The notes below the pieces were generated by a model. The model saw only the letters and a program-made list of their open reading frames with translations, ran no database searches and was not told the origin of the DNA. 64,000 bases of DNA, from the NCBI GenBank assembly GCA_963720695.1, contig CAVRGG010000004.1, positions 496,001-560,000 on the forward strand, given 5' to 3'. The translations under genes and the position numbers were made by a program. This DNA is from UBA668 sp963720695 (GTDB taxonomy: Bacteria; Actinomycetota; Acidimicrobiia; Acidimicrobiales; Ilumatobacteraceae). Within the stretch, counting starts at the first letter, position 1. Every line of letters begins with the position of its first letter. Shown here in pieces: positions 8,652 to 20,544 of the stretch.

Positions 8652-8657
8652 TACACT
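8652..8657 (+). promoter_or_regulatory. Leaderless -10 hexamer of ABC operon
   Basis: TACACT lies 7 bases before the ATG at 8665, and no Shine-Dalgarno sequence is present. It probably drives the four-gene ABC transporter and chorismate mutase operon as a leaderless transcript. Confidence 0.45.
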
Positions 8658-8664
8658 CACTGCG

Positions 8665-9420
8665 ATGAGCCGGATCGTGGTGCGCGACCTCACCAAGGAC
8701 TACGGCGAGTTGGCCGTCGTCGCTCCGCTCACCCTCGACATCGACTCCGGCAGCTTCGTGAGCATCATCGGCCCGTCGGGGTGCGGCAAGACGACGCTCA
8801 TGCGCATCATCGCCGGCCTCGAGCCCGCGACCAGCGGTTCGGTCGAGGTCGACGGTGCGCTCCCCTCCGTCGCGCGAGCGAACAAGCGGGTGGCGATGGT
8901 GCCCCAGCAACCCGGCCTGCTGCCGTGGCGCACCGTCGAGGCGAACGCTCGGCTCCTCCTCGACGTCAACCGAGGCGCCAATCCGCCGGCGGCCACCGAT
9001 CCGCTCGACCTGCTCCACGAGGTCGGCCTGGGCGACTTCCTCGGCTCCTACCCCCACGAACTGTCCGGCGGCATGCAGCAGCGGGTCGCCCTCGTGCGGG
9101 CACTGGCGTTGCACGCGCCGCTCGTGGTGATGGACGAACCGTTTGCCGCGCTCGACGAGATCACGCGGGCCGAGATGAGGATGATGCTCACCCGCCTGGT
9201 CGAAGGCCGGGGAGCGACGGTCGTCTTCATCACCCACAGCATCCCCGAGGCCGTCGCCCTCAGCGATCGCGTGCTCGTGAGCAGCGCCAGACCCGGCCGC
9301 GTCGTGGCGGACATCGAGATCGACCTTCCTCGTCCCCGCCCCGACGACGTCGAGGACGACGCACACTTCGTCGAGCTCTGCGCTCAGGTCCGCCACGCCC
9401 TCCACGGTGGCCGAGCATGA
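8665..9420 (+). CDS. ABC transporter ATP-binding protein (nitrate/taurine/thiamine-precursor type)
   Basis: A 251-residue ATPase subunit. Walker A is GPSGCGKTT, the Q-loop lies in VPQQPGLLPWRT, the signature is LSGGMQQRVALVRAL, Walker B is LVVMDEPFAALD and the switch His is in ITHS. The Q-loop with LLPWRTV is characteristic of importers that work with NMT1/THI5-like binding proteins (nitrate, sulfonate, HMP, riboflavin). Its stop overlaps the permease start (ATGA). Substrate specificity cannot be read from this subunit. Confidence 0.93.
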   Translation: MSRIVVRDLTKDYGELAVVAPLTLDIDSGSFVSIIGPSGCGKTTLMRIIAGLEPATSGSVEVDGALPSVARANKRVAMVPQQPGLLPWRTVEANARLLLDVNRGANPPAATDPLDLLHEVGLGDFLGSYPHELSGGMQQRVALVRALALHAPLVVMDEPFAALDEITRAEMRMMLTRLVEGRGATVVFITHSIPEAVALSDRVLVSSARPGRVVADIEIDLPRPRPDDVEDDAHFVELCAQVRHALHGGRA

Positions 9421-10190
9421 ATCGCCGCGTGTTCGCCCCGGTGGTGGGCATCGTCGCCTTCCTCGGGCTGTGGGAGCTGCTCGTCCGCGTGAACGACGTG
9501 CGTCCGTTCATCCTCCGCGCCCCGTCGCGCATCGTGCGTTACCTGGGCGCCCACGCGGGTGACTACGCGTGGGCCACGTGGGTCACCGCGTACCACGCCT
9601 TCGGAGGGCTCGTCATCGCGCTCGCGGTCGCGCTCCTCGTCGGCTCGCTCATGGCCGCGTCGTCGTTCATGGAGAGCGCCACCCAGCCGGTCCTGATCCT
9701 GCTCCAGGTCACGCCGTTCGTCGCCTACATCGGTTCGGTGGTGCTGTGGCTCGGGTCGGGCACGCCGCCGGTGCTGTTCATCACCGGACTGGTGTGCATG
9801 CCCGCGTTCGCGTTCGCCACGGTCGACGGGATGCGCGGTGCCGATCCGGCCGCACGCGAACTGCTCGCCTCGGTCGACGCCACCAGGCTCGAAGTGCTGT
9901 GGCGGCTGCGGCTGCCCTCGGCGATGCCGTCGCTGTTCACGGCCGCCCGCTACAACGTGGGGCTCGCGCTGATCGCGGCGTACCTCGTGGAGGGCGGGAA
10001 CTTCGCCAACCAGGGTCTGGGCTCGATCGGCAAGCGGGCTGCCGCGCTCAACGAGGGCGACGCGCTGTGGGCGGCCGTGTTCGCCATGGCCCTGCTCGGC
10101 ACGGTGTTCCTGGTGCTCATCTCGGTCCTGCAGCGGATCGTCCTGCGCTGGCACGTCTCGCAACGGCCGCCACGGCCGAACTGGAACTGA
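9417..10190 (+). CDS. ABC transporter permease (BPD type, SsuC/ThiX/RibX-like)
   Basis: 257 residues with about six membrane segments and the binding-protein-dependent EAA region LLASVDATRLEVLWRLRLPS, through which it docks to the ATPase. The start ATG overlaps the ATPase stop, so the two are translationally coupled. It belongs to the permease family that pairs with NMT1/THI5-like binding proteins. No substrate can be assigned from the sequence alone. Confidence 0.92.
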   Translation: MNRRVFAPVVGIVAFLGLWELLVRVNDVRPFILRAPSRIVRYLGAHAGDYAWATWVTAYHAFGGLVIALAVALLVGSLMAASSFMESATQPVLILLQVTPFVAYIGSVVLWLGSGTPPVLFITGLVCMPAFAFATVDGMRGADPAARELLASVDATRLEVLWRLRLPSAMPSLFTAARYNVGLALIAAYLVEGGNFANQGLGSIGKRAAALNEGDALWAAVFAMALLGTVFLVLISVLQRIVLRWHVSQRPPRPNWN

Positions 10191-10195
10191 GCGGA

Positions 10196-10201
10196 TACCG
10201 T
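10196..10201 (+). promoter_or_regulatory. Possible internal -10 hexamer before chorismate mutase fusion
   Basis: TACCGT ends 8 bases before the ATG at 10210, in the 19-base gap after the permease gene. It could allow separate expression of the fusion gene. Confidence 0.3.
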
Positions 10202-10209
10202 TCACGGCG

Positions 10210-11040
10210 ATGGCCGAGCCCGACACGCCGAACGACGACACGCCGAACCTGGACGACCTGCGCACCCGCATCGACCAGCTCGACGCAGCACTGATCGCGA
10301 TCGTGTCCGAGCGTCTGGCTGTGTGTCGCGAGGTCGCGGCGGTCAAACAGCACTCGGACACTCCCGTGATCCAACCCGCCCGCGTGCGCGACGTCGTCAC
10401 CTCTCGGCGTCGCCAGGCGATCGAGGCGGGCGTCGACGCCGACTTCGCCGAACAGCTCTTCCGGGTCCTGCTCACCGAGACGCACCGCATCGAGGTCGCC
10501 GGGCACCGACCCGACCCTGCACCCGACAAGCAGGCAGCCGGTGCCGGCGGATCTGGCCTGGACACGGTCGTCAGCCGGGTCGACCACGTCGTGGTCGCCG
10601 TGCCCGACCTCGACGCGGCCACGACGTCACTGGTCCGGCGGTTCGGATTCCACGAGACGCCGCTGGCCGATCCGCACTCGGGGATGGCCGCGCTGTCCGC
10701 GGGCGGGGTCACGTTCGTGCTCGTCAGTCCCGACGCGTCGCCGGCCGTCGCCCGCTACGTCGCCGAACACGGTGGCGGCGTGCAGCACGTGGCCCTCGAG
10801 GTGCTCAACGCCGGGTACGCACGAGCGTGCCTGGCCGAGGGCGGGGCGCCGCTGCTCACCGAGGTGGTCGTCGACGCCGACGGCCACGAGCAGTTCTTCG
10901 CCGCCGACGACCCCGACACCGGCGTGCAGTTCGGGTTCATCTCGCGTACGGGCCACCGGGTCGGCGTGGGCGCATCCAACGTGCTGGCGCTCTTCGAAGC
11001 GCTCGACGCTGCCGGGGCATCGCCGGATGTCGCTGAGTAG
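10210..11040 (+). CDS. Chorismate mutase (AroQ) fused to an HPPD-like VOC domain
   Basis: 276 residues. Residues about 13-97 are an AroQ-type chorismate mutase: LDDLRTRIDQLD, SERLAVCREVAAVK and VRDVVTSRRR supply the Arg and Lys residues that bind chorismate. After an Ala/Gly/Pro linker (about 98-118), residues 119-270 form a vicinal-oxygen-chelate domain. It begins like 4-hydroxyphenylpyruvate dioxygenase (VDHVVVAVPDLDAA; HGGGVQHVALEV) and ends like the HPPD C-terminus (GASNVLALFEAL). The HPPD metal-ligand Glu in FFEIIQR is replaced (QFGFISR), so dioxygenase activity is doubtful. It lies in an ABC importer operon. A regulatory or aromatic-binding role is inference. Confidence 0.82.
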   Translation: MAEPDTPNDDTPNLDDLRTRIDQLDAALIAIVSERLAVCREVAAVKQHSDTPVIQPARVRDVVTSRRRQAIEAGVDADFAEQLFRVLLTETHRIEVAGHRPDPAPDKQAAGAGGSGLDTVVSRVDHVVVAVPDLDAATTSLVRRFGFHETPLADPHSGMAALSAGGVTFVLVSPDASPAVARYVAEHGGGVQHVALEVLNAGYARACLAEGGAPLLTEVVVDADGHEQFFAADDPDTGVQFGFISRTGHRVGVGASNVLALFEALDAAGASPDVAE

Positions 11041-11089
11041 GCTGACTCGACGTCCCCTGCCGTGACGTCCGACCATCAAAGGACACTCC

Positions 11090-12268
11090 ATGTCGCGTCG
11101 ACGTTACGTCGCACTGCTTCTCGCCGCCCTCCCCCTCGTCGCCGCCTGCAGCGGTGACGACTCCACGACGATCGGCAGCCCCGACCCGACGGTGCCCCCG
11201 ACGGCCATCGGCGATTCGGTGCCCGGCGACTCCATCCCGCCGGTGCTCGACGTGGCCGCCGGCAAGCCGTTCCCGGCGGATCGGTGCGAGGCCAACAAGG
11301 CGGCCGGGACCATCACCTACCTGTCGAGCTTCGACTTCTCTGCGTCCGCATCGATCGTCGACGTGCTCGTCGCCGCCTCGAAGGGTTACTACAAGGACCT
11401 GTGCCTCGACGTGGAGCTCAAGCCGAGCTTCTCCGCCGACAACTATCCACTGATCGCGGCCGACGACGCCCAGTTCAGCTCCGGTGGGTCCTTCAGCGAG
11501 GTCGTCGACTTCGCCGGTGCCAACGACGCCGGCTACGTCGCGCTCGCCGTCGAGGGCCGCACGGGCATCGACGCGCTCATCACCAAGCAGGGCGAGGTGC
11601 CCACCCTCGCATCACTGAAGGGCAAGAAGATCGGGGTGAAGGGCAAGATCACCCCGTCGGTGAAGGCGATGCTCGCGAACGCCGGGTTGGAGGAGGGGAC
11701 CGACTACGAGACCGTGCTGCTCGACGGGTACGACCCAGCGGTGCACATCGAGGTACCCGACATCGTCGGGTTCCCCGGCTACAAGAGCAACGAGCCCAAG
11801 CAGCTCGAGCGAGACGGCATCCCGTTCAAGCTGTACGACCCGAGCGATTACGGGATCCCCGGCAGCTTCGGCGTGATCTACACGAACAGCACCTTCCTGG
11901 AGGAGTTCCCGACCGCCGCCCAGGACTTCATGCGAGCGACGATGCGCGGTCTCGCCGACGCCGTCGCCGACCCCGAGGCCGCCGCCCAGGTCGCGGTCGA
12001 CGCGATCAACGGCAACGGCAACGCACTCTTCCTGTCCCCCGAGGGCGAACAGGCGCGATGGGCGGTCGAGTCGAAGCTCGTCAGCCTGTCGGTGACGCCC
12101 ACGCAGCCGCTCGGGATGCCGATCGTGTCCGAACTCCACACCGAGGTCGAGGCGTACGCCGCGGTCGGGCTGTGGGACGGCGTTCCTCCCGACATCAGCA
12201 CGATGGTCGAGACGTCGGTCCTCGAGGGGATCTACGACGACACCGGCACGGTGATCTGGCCGGCGTGA
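11090..12268 (+). CDS. NMT1/THI5-like substrate-binding lipoprotein
   Basis: 392 residues. A lipoprotein signal with lipobox VAAC is followed by a Thr/Pro/Asp-rich linker and then an NMT1/THI5-like periplasmic-binding fold: FDFSASASIVDVLVAASKGYYKDLCLDVELKP, the hinge motif GKKIGVKGKITPSVKAML, and GFPGYKSNEPKQLERDG followed by DYGIPG. The last block resembles binding proteins for pyrimidine precursors of thiamine and for riboflavin. It is the capture component of the transporter encoded upstream. AAAGGA lies 7 bases before the ATG. The ligand is unknown; the adjacent ribF is convergent and may be a coincidental neighbour. Confidence 0.88.
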   Translation: MSRRRYVALLLAALPLVAACSGDDSTTIGSPDPTVPPTAIGDSVPGDSIPPVLDVAAGKPFPADRCEANKAAGTITYLSSFDFSASASIVDVLVAASKGYYKDLCLDVELKPSFSADNYPLIAADDAQFSSGGSFSEVVDFAGANDAGYVALAVEGRTGIDALITKQGEVPTLASLKGKKIGVKGKITPSVKAMLANAGLEEGTDYETVLLDGYDPAVHIEVPDIVGFPGYKSNEPKQLERDGIPFKLYDPSDYGIPGSFGVIYTNSTFLEEFPTAAQDFMRATMRGLADAVADPEAAAQVAVDAINGNGNALFLSPEGEQARWAVESKLVSLSVTPTQPLGMPIVSELHTEVEAYAAVGLWDGVPPDISTMVETSVLEGIYDDTGTVIWPA

Positions 12269-12280
12269 GGTCGGGATCGC

Positions 12281-13225
12281 TCAGCCGGCGAGCACGCCGC
12301 GGGCGTGATCGACGTCGTTCTTCAGCTGGCTGATGAGGGCGTCGATGCCGTCGAACTTGCGCTCGCTGCGCAGGAATGCGGCGAACTGCACGCGCGCCCG
12401 CTCGCCGTACAGGTCCCCGTTGAAGTCGATGAGGTGCGCCTCGAGCAGTGAGTGATCGGCGTGCTCGTAGAACGTGGGCCGCCTTCCGAGGTTGATCGCA
12501 CAGGCATGACGGGTCCCGTCGGGTCGCAGGTACCAGCCGGCGTACACCCCGTCGGAGGGCAGGCAGGTTGCGTTGGGGACCTCGACGTTGGCCGTCGGAA
12601 AGCCGAGCAGCCGGCCCCGCTGATCGCCGTGCACCACGACACCGCGGGCCTCGAACAAACGGCCGAGCATCTCCGCGGCCAACTCGACCTGGCCACCCGC
12701 CATCGCCCGGCGGATCGCCGTCGAGCTGAGTGATTCGTCCGGGCCGTCCGTGCGTGGCACGAGCGCCATCGGATACACCTCGAAGTCGGCGACGGCACCG
12801 AGCTCGCGCAACGTGGTCACGTTGCCTTCCCGACCGCGGCCGAAGTGGAAGTCCTCCCCCACCACGACTGCGGACGTCGCGAGCAGGTCGACCAGCACGC
12901 GGCGGGCGAAGCTCATCGGATCCTCCTGCGACTGCGCCTCGTCGAAGCGCACCAGGACCGTGGCGTCGACACCGGTCGCCTCCAGCAGCTCCAACTTCTG
13001 GTCGAGGTCGGTGAGGAGGCGAGGCGCGCTCTCCGGCCGCACGATCGACGCAGGATGACGATCGAAGGTGATGACGGCGGAGTGCGCACCGGATGCCGCG
13101 GCGCGACGCCGAACTTCGGCGATCACCGCCTGGTGCCCGCGATGGACCCCGTCGTACGCGCCGATGGTGACCACCGTGCGCTCGCCCGGCCAGGGCGCTG
13201 CGGACAGATCGGTGATGACGTGCAC
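12281..13225 (-). CDS. ribF: Bifunctional riboflavin kinase / FAD synthetase
   Basis: 314 residues. It converts riboflavin to FMN and then FAD. The N-terminal adenylyltransferase domain has TIGAYDGVHRGHQ, FDRHPASIVRPE, VVVGEDFHFGRGREGN and the STAIRRAM motif. The C-terminal kinase domain has GRLLGFPTANVEV and GVYAGWY, then INLGRRPTF and LLEAHLIDFNGDLYG. The GTG start at 13225 is chosen by family alignment; the frame is open further upstream but overlaps truB. It normally continues into rpsO-pnp, but here the next gene is the convergent ABC binding protein. Confidence 0.95.
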   Translation of the reverse strand: MHVITDLSAAPWPGERTVVTIGAYDGVHRGHQAVIAEVRRRAAASGAHSAVITFDRHPASIVRPESAPRLLTDLDQKLELLEATGVDATVLVRFDEAQSQEDPMSFARRVLVDLLATSAVVVGEDFHFGRGREGNVTTLRELGAVADFEVYPMALVPRTDGPDESLSSTAIRRAMAGGQVELAAEMLGRLFEARGVVVHGDQRGRLLGFPTANVEVPNATCLPSDGVYAGWYLRPDGTRHACAINLGRRPTFYEHADHSLLEAHLIDFNGDLYGERARVQFAAFLRSERKFDGIDALISQLKNDVDHARGVLAG

Positions 13226-13233
13226 GGGCAGGA

Positions 13234-13239
13234 ACGCTA
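13234..13239 (-). promoter_or_regulatory. Leaderless -10 hexamer of ribF
   Basis: TAGCGT on the minus strand is 8 bases before the ribF GTG, within the 49-base gap after truB. It supports GTG 13225 as the true start. Confidence 0.38.
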
Positions 13240-13274
13240 GCGCCGGGCCGTCATCGGGCCACCACCGCCGGGCC

Positions 13275-14153
13275 TCACGCCAGGACGACCGACGGCTTCG
13301 CGAACTGCTCGTCGCGGGCCTCGTACATGGCGAGCAATGCACCGTCGGGGCCGAGAACGGCCCACGGCCCGTCGCCCTCGAGACCGTTCAGCGCCCGATC
13401 CAACTGGCGCCCGTTCCCGACGAGCGCGGCCACGTCGGCGGAGACCGACACGTGCGGGTAGTCGCGGACGGCATCGGGCAGCGAGAGCAACTCGACGGCG
13501 TCGGGGGCCGCAGCACCATCGGCCGTGAAACCACCGACGGCGGTTCGCCGCAGCCCACGCAGATGTGCCCCGCCGCCGCACCAACGCCCGAGATCGTCGG
13601 CGAGCGTCCGGATGTACGTGCCCTTGGAGCACTGCACCTCGATGTCGTACACCAGCGGATCGGCGGTCGGCGCGATCTCGAAGCGGTGCACCGTGACCGG
13701 CCGCGGCTCGCGCTCGATCTCCACCCCTTCGCGGGCCAGCTCGTGGAGGCGTCGGCCGTCGACTCGGACCGCGCTGACCATCGGAGGGATCTGCAGGATG
13801 GGCCCGACGAGGTGCTCGGCGACCGCGGCACGAACCACCTCCGGGTCGAGGCCGGCCATGTCGAACGTGCCGGTGACCACCCCCGTGGAGTCGAGCGAGT
13901 CCGTGGTGGTACCGAACACCACCTGTCCGGTGTAGGTCTTGCCGAGATCGGTGAGGAACCGCAGGATGCGGGTCGCGCGGCCGACGCCGACCAGGAGGAC
14001 GCCCGTGGCATCGGGATCGAGCGTTCCCGCGTGGCCGACCTGGCGCTCGCCGAAGCGGCGACGCAGCATGCCCACCACATCGTGGCTGGTGACGCCGGCG
14101 GGCTTGTCGACCACGGCCAGGCCGTGCGTGGTGGCAGGCTTACGCCTCGCCAT
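13275..14153 (-). CDS. truB: tRNA pseudouridine(55) synthase TruB
   Basis: 292 residues. It makes pseudouridine 55 in the T-arm of tRNA. The N-terminus GLAVVDKPAGVTSHDVV and the catalytic motif HAGTLDPDATGVLLV (catalytic Asp in TLDPDA) are diagnostic. KTYTGQVVFGTTTDSLDSTG and CSKGTYIRTLADDLG complete the domain. The start overlaps the end of rbfA by 14 bases, so the two are translationally coupled. The larger open frame upstream is the rbfA antisense frame and is not coding. Confidence 0.95.
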   Translation of the reverse strand: MARRKPATTHGLAVVDKPAGVTSHDVVGMLRRRFGERQVGHAGTLDPDATGVLLVGVGRATRILRFLTDLGKTYTGQVVFGTTTDSLDSTGVVTGTFDMAGLDPEVVRAAVAEHLVGPILQIPPMVSAVRVDGRRLHELAREGVEIEREPRPVTVHRFEIAPTADPLVYDIEVQCSKGTYIRTLADDLGRWCGGGAHLRGLRRTAVGGFTADGAAAPDAVELLSLPDAVRDYPHVSVSADVAALVGNGRQLDRALNGLEGDGPWAVLGPDGALLAMYEARDEQFAKPSVVLA

Positions 14154-14565
14154 CGGCGTCCTGGTCGGCCGGCGACGGAGGCCGCTCGGGCAGCGTGTCC
14201 TTGTCGTGCAGGATCCGCTCGATCCGCTCCGCCGCGCGAATGGCGTCGTCGGGCCTGAACGTGAGGATCGGCGTCTTCTTGGCCCGCACCTGGCGTCCGA
14301 CGGAGCCCTGGATCCGCACCCGGTGGGCAGCGAGTGCTTCCACGATCTCCTCGTCACCGTCCTCACCCGCGAGCGAGTCGTAGAACACGGTGGCCCGGTT
14401 CATCTCCGAATCCACATCGATGGCGGTGATCGTGACGAGCGAGAGACGCTCGTCGTCGATACGGATGAGCTCCTCGGCGATCACCTCGCGCAGCGACTCG
14501 TTGAGTCGCGCGGTGCGGGGATAGCGGTGAGTGGAGGGTGCGGCGGTTCGCCGTGGCTTGGTCAT
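14140..14565 (-). CDS. rbfA: 30S ribosome-binding factor RbfA
   Basis: 141 residues. It assists late maturation of the 30S subunit. The KH-like core shows TARLNESLREVIAEELIRIDDERL, ITAIDVDSEMNRATVFYDSL and VGRQVRAKKTPILTFRPDDAIRAAERIERIL. The ATG at 14565 is preceded by AAAGGA. The C-terminal Pro/Asp-rich tail overlaps truB. It lies after the DsbA-like gene rather than directly after infB as is usual. Confidence 0.94.
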   Translation of the reverse strand: MTKPRRTAAPSTHRYPRTARLNESLREVIAEELIRIDDERLSLVTITAIDVDSEMNRATVFYDSLAGEDGDEEIVEALAAHRVRIQGSVGRQVRAKKTPILTFRPDDAIRAAERIERILHDKDTLPERPPSPADQDADGEA

Positions 14566-14597
14566 GTCGACCACGTCCTTTCTTCGGAGGGCACCGG

Positions 14598-15236
14598 TCA
14601 GTCGAAGCTGAGCGTGGCACGGTTCGAGCGCTTGAGCTCGGCCACGCCGGTGGTGGTGGCGATGAGCTCGATGGCATCCCACAGGCGCACGGCCTCGGCG
14701 CCTCGGGGAATGGTGGAGATGACGGGGCCGAAGAAGCTGCCCTCGTCGGACTGGCCGGGCTTGAAGGTGATGATGGGCGTCCCGACATCGCGTCCGGTGC
14801 GGCTGAACGCCAACTCGGTCTCTGCTCGAACGAAGTCGTCGTGCGAGTCCTGCAGCGCCTCGCCGGCGAGCTCGGTGGGCAGACCGGCCGAGGCGAGCAT
14901 CAGGCTCATGAACGCCACCGGGTCGGCGTTGATCTCAGGCCGGCGCCGCTCGTTGTGGAACGCCGTGCCCAGCGCTGTGTAGAGCCGGCCGACCGCCTCG
15001 TTGCCGTGCTGCAACCGGACCTCGTCGCACACCCGATGGGCGAACAGGCCGGCCATGTGGCCCGCCCGATAGCTCGGGGTGTACCAGTCCGCCGTCAGCT
15101 CCTCGTTGATCATCTTGAGCGAGATGAAGCGCCACGCGACGTCGTAGTTCCGCTGCTGCTGCACTTCGACGACCCAGCGCGACGTGACCCATGCCCATGG
15201 GCAGACGGGGTCGAAGAAGAACTCGAGATCGGCCAT
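14598..15236 (-). CDS. DsbA-family protein related to mycothiol-dependent nitroreductases, CPWA active site
   Basis: 212 residues, a thioredoxin-fold DsbA-like protein. FFFDPVCPWAWVTSRW, VGRLYTALGTAFHN, DVGTPIITF and FFGPVISTIPRG closely follow the layout of the mycobacterial Rv2466c family, whose members reduce substrates with mycothiol. Here the active site is C-P-W-A (Cys12, Ala15) instead of C-P-W-C. A two-cysteine mechanism is therefore impossible and a monothiol one is likely. It is inserted between infB and rbfA in the translation operon. The family assignment is from memory of the sequence pattern; the substrate is unknown. Confidence 0.85.
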   Translation of the reverse strand: MADLEFFFDPVCPWAWVTSRWVVEVQQQRNYDVAWRFISLKMINEELTADWYTPSYRAGHMAGLFAHRVCDEVRLQHGNEAVGRLYTALGTAFHNERRRPEINADPVAFMSLMLASAGLPTELAGEALQDSHDDFVRAETELAFSRTGRDVGTPIITFKPGQSDEGSFFGPVISTIPRGAEAVRLWDAIELIATTTGVAELKRSNRATLSFD

Positions 15237-15262
15237 CCCCCGACCCTACCGGGGGTCGGGGG
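15237..15262. repeat. GC-rich inverted repeat abutting the DsbA-like start
   Basis: A perfect 10-bp stem (CCCCCGACCC / GGGTCGGGGG) with a 6-base loop lies between the infB stop and the next ATG, ending one base before that ATG. There is no T-tract. It could end or attenuate transcription from infB, or mask the start codon in a read-through transcript. Confidence 0.6.
15243..15248 (-). promoter_or_regulatory. Leaderless -10 hexamer of DsbA-like gene
   Basis: TAGGGT on the minus strand lies 6 bases before the ATG at 15236 and falls inside the inverted repeat. It suggests a leaderless transcript that would lack the 5' stem arm and so leave the start codon free. Confidence 0.38.
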
Positions 15263-15271
15263 GCGCCGCGA

Positions 15272-18211
<2,940 letters not shown>

Positions 18212-18218
18212 ACCGTTG

Positions 18219-18539
18219 TCAGCCTTTCGTAGGCACCGACTCGTCGGGGCTGGCCCCGGCGTTCGGTAATTCTTCCATGTTGGTGATAACGCCTTCGAAT
18301 GCGTTCTGCAACGCACTCAACGCGGTGGCGGGAACTGCCCGCCGCCATGCACGCTCGAACGCCTTGCGGCGGATCGCGGTGTGCAAGCAGGTCTCCGAGC
18401 ACAACCAGGCACCTCGGCCCGGGGCGACTCGGCTGACGGCGGGACCGTCGGGACCGAGCACGCACCGCACCATGTCGTGCTGCGGCCGCCGCTGGCGGCA
18501 GCCCACACAGGTGCGCAGTGGTACTGCGATGACCTTCAC
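18219..18539 (-). CDS. ylxR: YlxR family RNA-binding/regulatory protein
   Basis: About 106 residues of the DUF448/YlxR family. VPLRTCVGCRQRRPQHDMVR and GRGAWLCSETCLHTAIRRKAFERAWR are the family core, with four cysteines in two pairs. YlxR lies between nusA and infB in many bacteria; homologues have been reported to bind RNA or nucleoid DNA and to modulate expression or RNase P. GTG 18539 is chosen for the GAGG 5 bases upstream; GTG 18560, overlapping the end of nusA, is also possible. Confidence 0.88.
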   Translation of the reverse strand: MKVIAVPLRTCVGCRQRRPQHDMVRCVLGPDGPAVSRVAPGRGAWLCSETCLHTAIRRKAFERAWRRAVPATALSALQNAFEGVITNMEELPNAGASPDESVPTKG

Positions 18540-18546
18540 GTCGACC

Positions 18547-19757
<1,211 letters not shown>

Positions 19758-19758
<1 letters not shown>

Positions 19759-20435
19759 CAGGCCTCCTTCTCGCTAACGGGCGCCGCGTGTTGGGCGGCG
19801 GAACGGCTCTCGGCTCGGCGTTCACGGCTGGTGGAGGACGCCGACTTCTTGGCGCCCGCCTTTCCACCGCTCTTCGACTTCGACTTGGTGCCGGGAGTGG
19901 CGGCAGGGCCTTTGGCCTTCTTGGCCTCGGGACTGCCGGGCTTGGGGGTGGGACCCCACAGGAACACCGTGCGAGCACGGTCGATCTGGGCGTAGGGGAC
20001 GACTCGTTCCGGGAACGTGCCGTCGGCATCGGGCGTTTCGAGCCGGACGGTGCACTCGGTCTCGTCGGCGGCGATCAGGACACCCTGCACACGACGGTCG
20101 GCGCTGCCGGTGTCGCGGAGGCGGATGGCCACCGTCTTGCCCACTTCGCGCTGGAAGTGGGCGGGGAGCCGCAAGTGGCGTTCCAGGCCGGGGCTGGTGA
20201 CCTCGAGCGTGTAGTGACCGGGCATCGGATCGTCGTGGTCGAACTCACGAGAGATCAGCCGGGTCGCGAGGGCGATGTTCTCGAGGTTCACGCCGCTCTC
20301 GCTCCCGGGGGGCGTGTCGATCGTGACTCGGAGGACGCCACCGCGAAACTCCAGGTCGTAGAGGTCGAGATGGAGGTCGGCGATGATCGGCGCCACGAGC
20401 GCGCGGACGCGTTGCATCGTGGTGTTGTCGCTCAT
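19758..20435 (-). CDS. rimP: Ribosome maturation factor RimP
   Basis: 225 residues. It is needed for 30S maturation. The two-domain core includes LDLYDLEFRGGVLRVTID, VNLENIALATRLIS and YTLEVTSPGLERHLRLPAHF, the family signature. A Lys/Ser/Ala-rich tail of about 60 residues follows, typical of actinobacteria. ATG 20435 has GGAGG with ideal spacing and matches the family N-terminus. It is the first gene of the rimP-nusA-ylxR-infB operon, with a promoter and leader hairpin upstream. Confidence 0.94.
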
Positions 20436-20479
20436 GTTCACCTCCATCGTCAGTACCGGCACGAGTGCCCATCAGTAAA

Positions 20480-20511
20480 GAAGGCGTGGACTCGTAAGAG
20501 CCCACGCCTTC
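20480..20511 (-). terminator. Leader hairpin before rimP (possible attenuator)
   Basis: A 10-bp perfect stem (GAAGGCGTGG / CCACGCCTTC) plus three further pairs around a 4-base loop lies 45 bases upstream of the rimP ATG. Read on the minus strand it is followed by CTTCTTTACT, a weak U-rich tract. It may act as an attenuator of the rimP-nusA-infB operon. On the plus strand no U-tract follows, so an effect on proS is unlikely. Confidence 0.5.
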
Positions 20512-20538
20512 GGTTCGTCGAACTTCAAAGACCCGTCG

Positions 20539-20544
20539 AGTATA
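20539..20544 (-). promoter_or_regulatory. Candidate -10 box of the rimP-nusA-infB operon
   Basis: TATACT on the minus strand is the best match to a sigma-70-type -10 hexamer in this divergent gap, about 100 bases upstream of rimP. It would place the leader hairpin inside the transcript. The -35 region is poor. Confidence 0.5.

Noticed and set aside
12281..12300. FMN riboswitch or other vitamin riboswitch near the ABC operon or ribF
   Set aside because: No space: the ABC operon has only about 150 bases upstream and ribF about 49, and no conserved riboswitch core was recognised.
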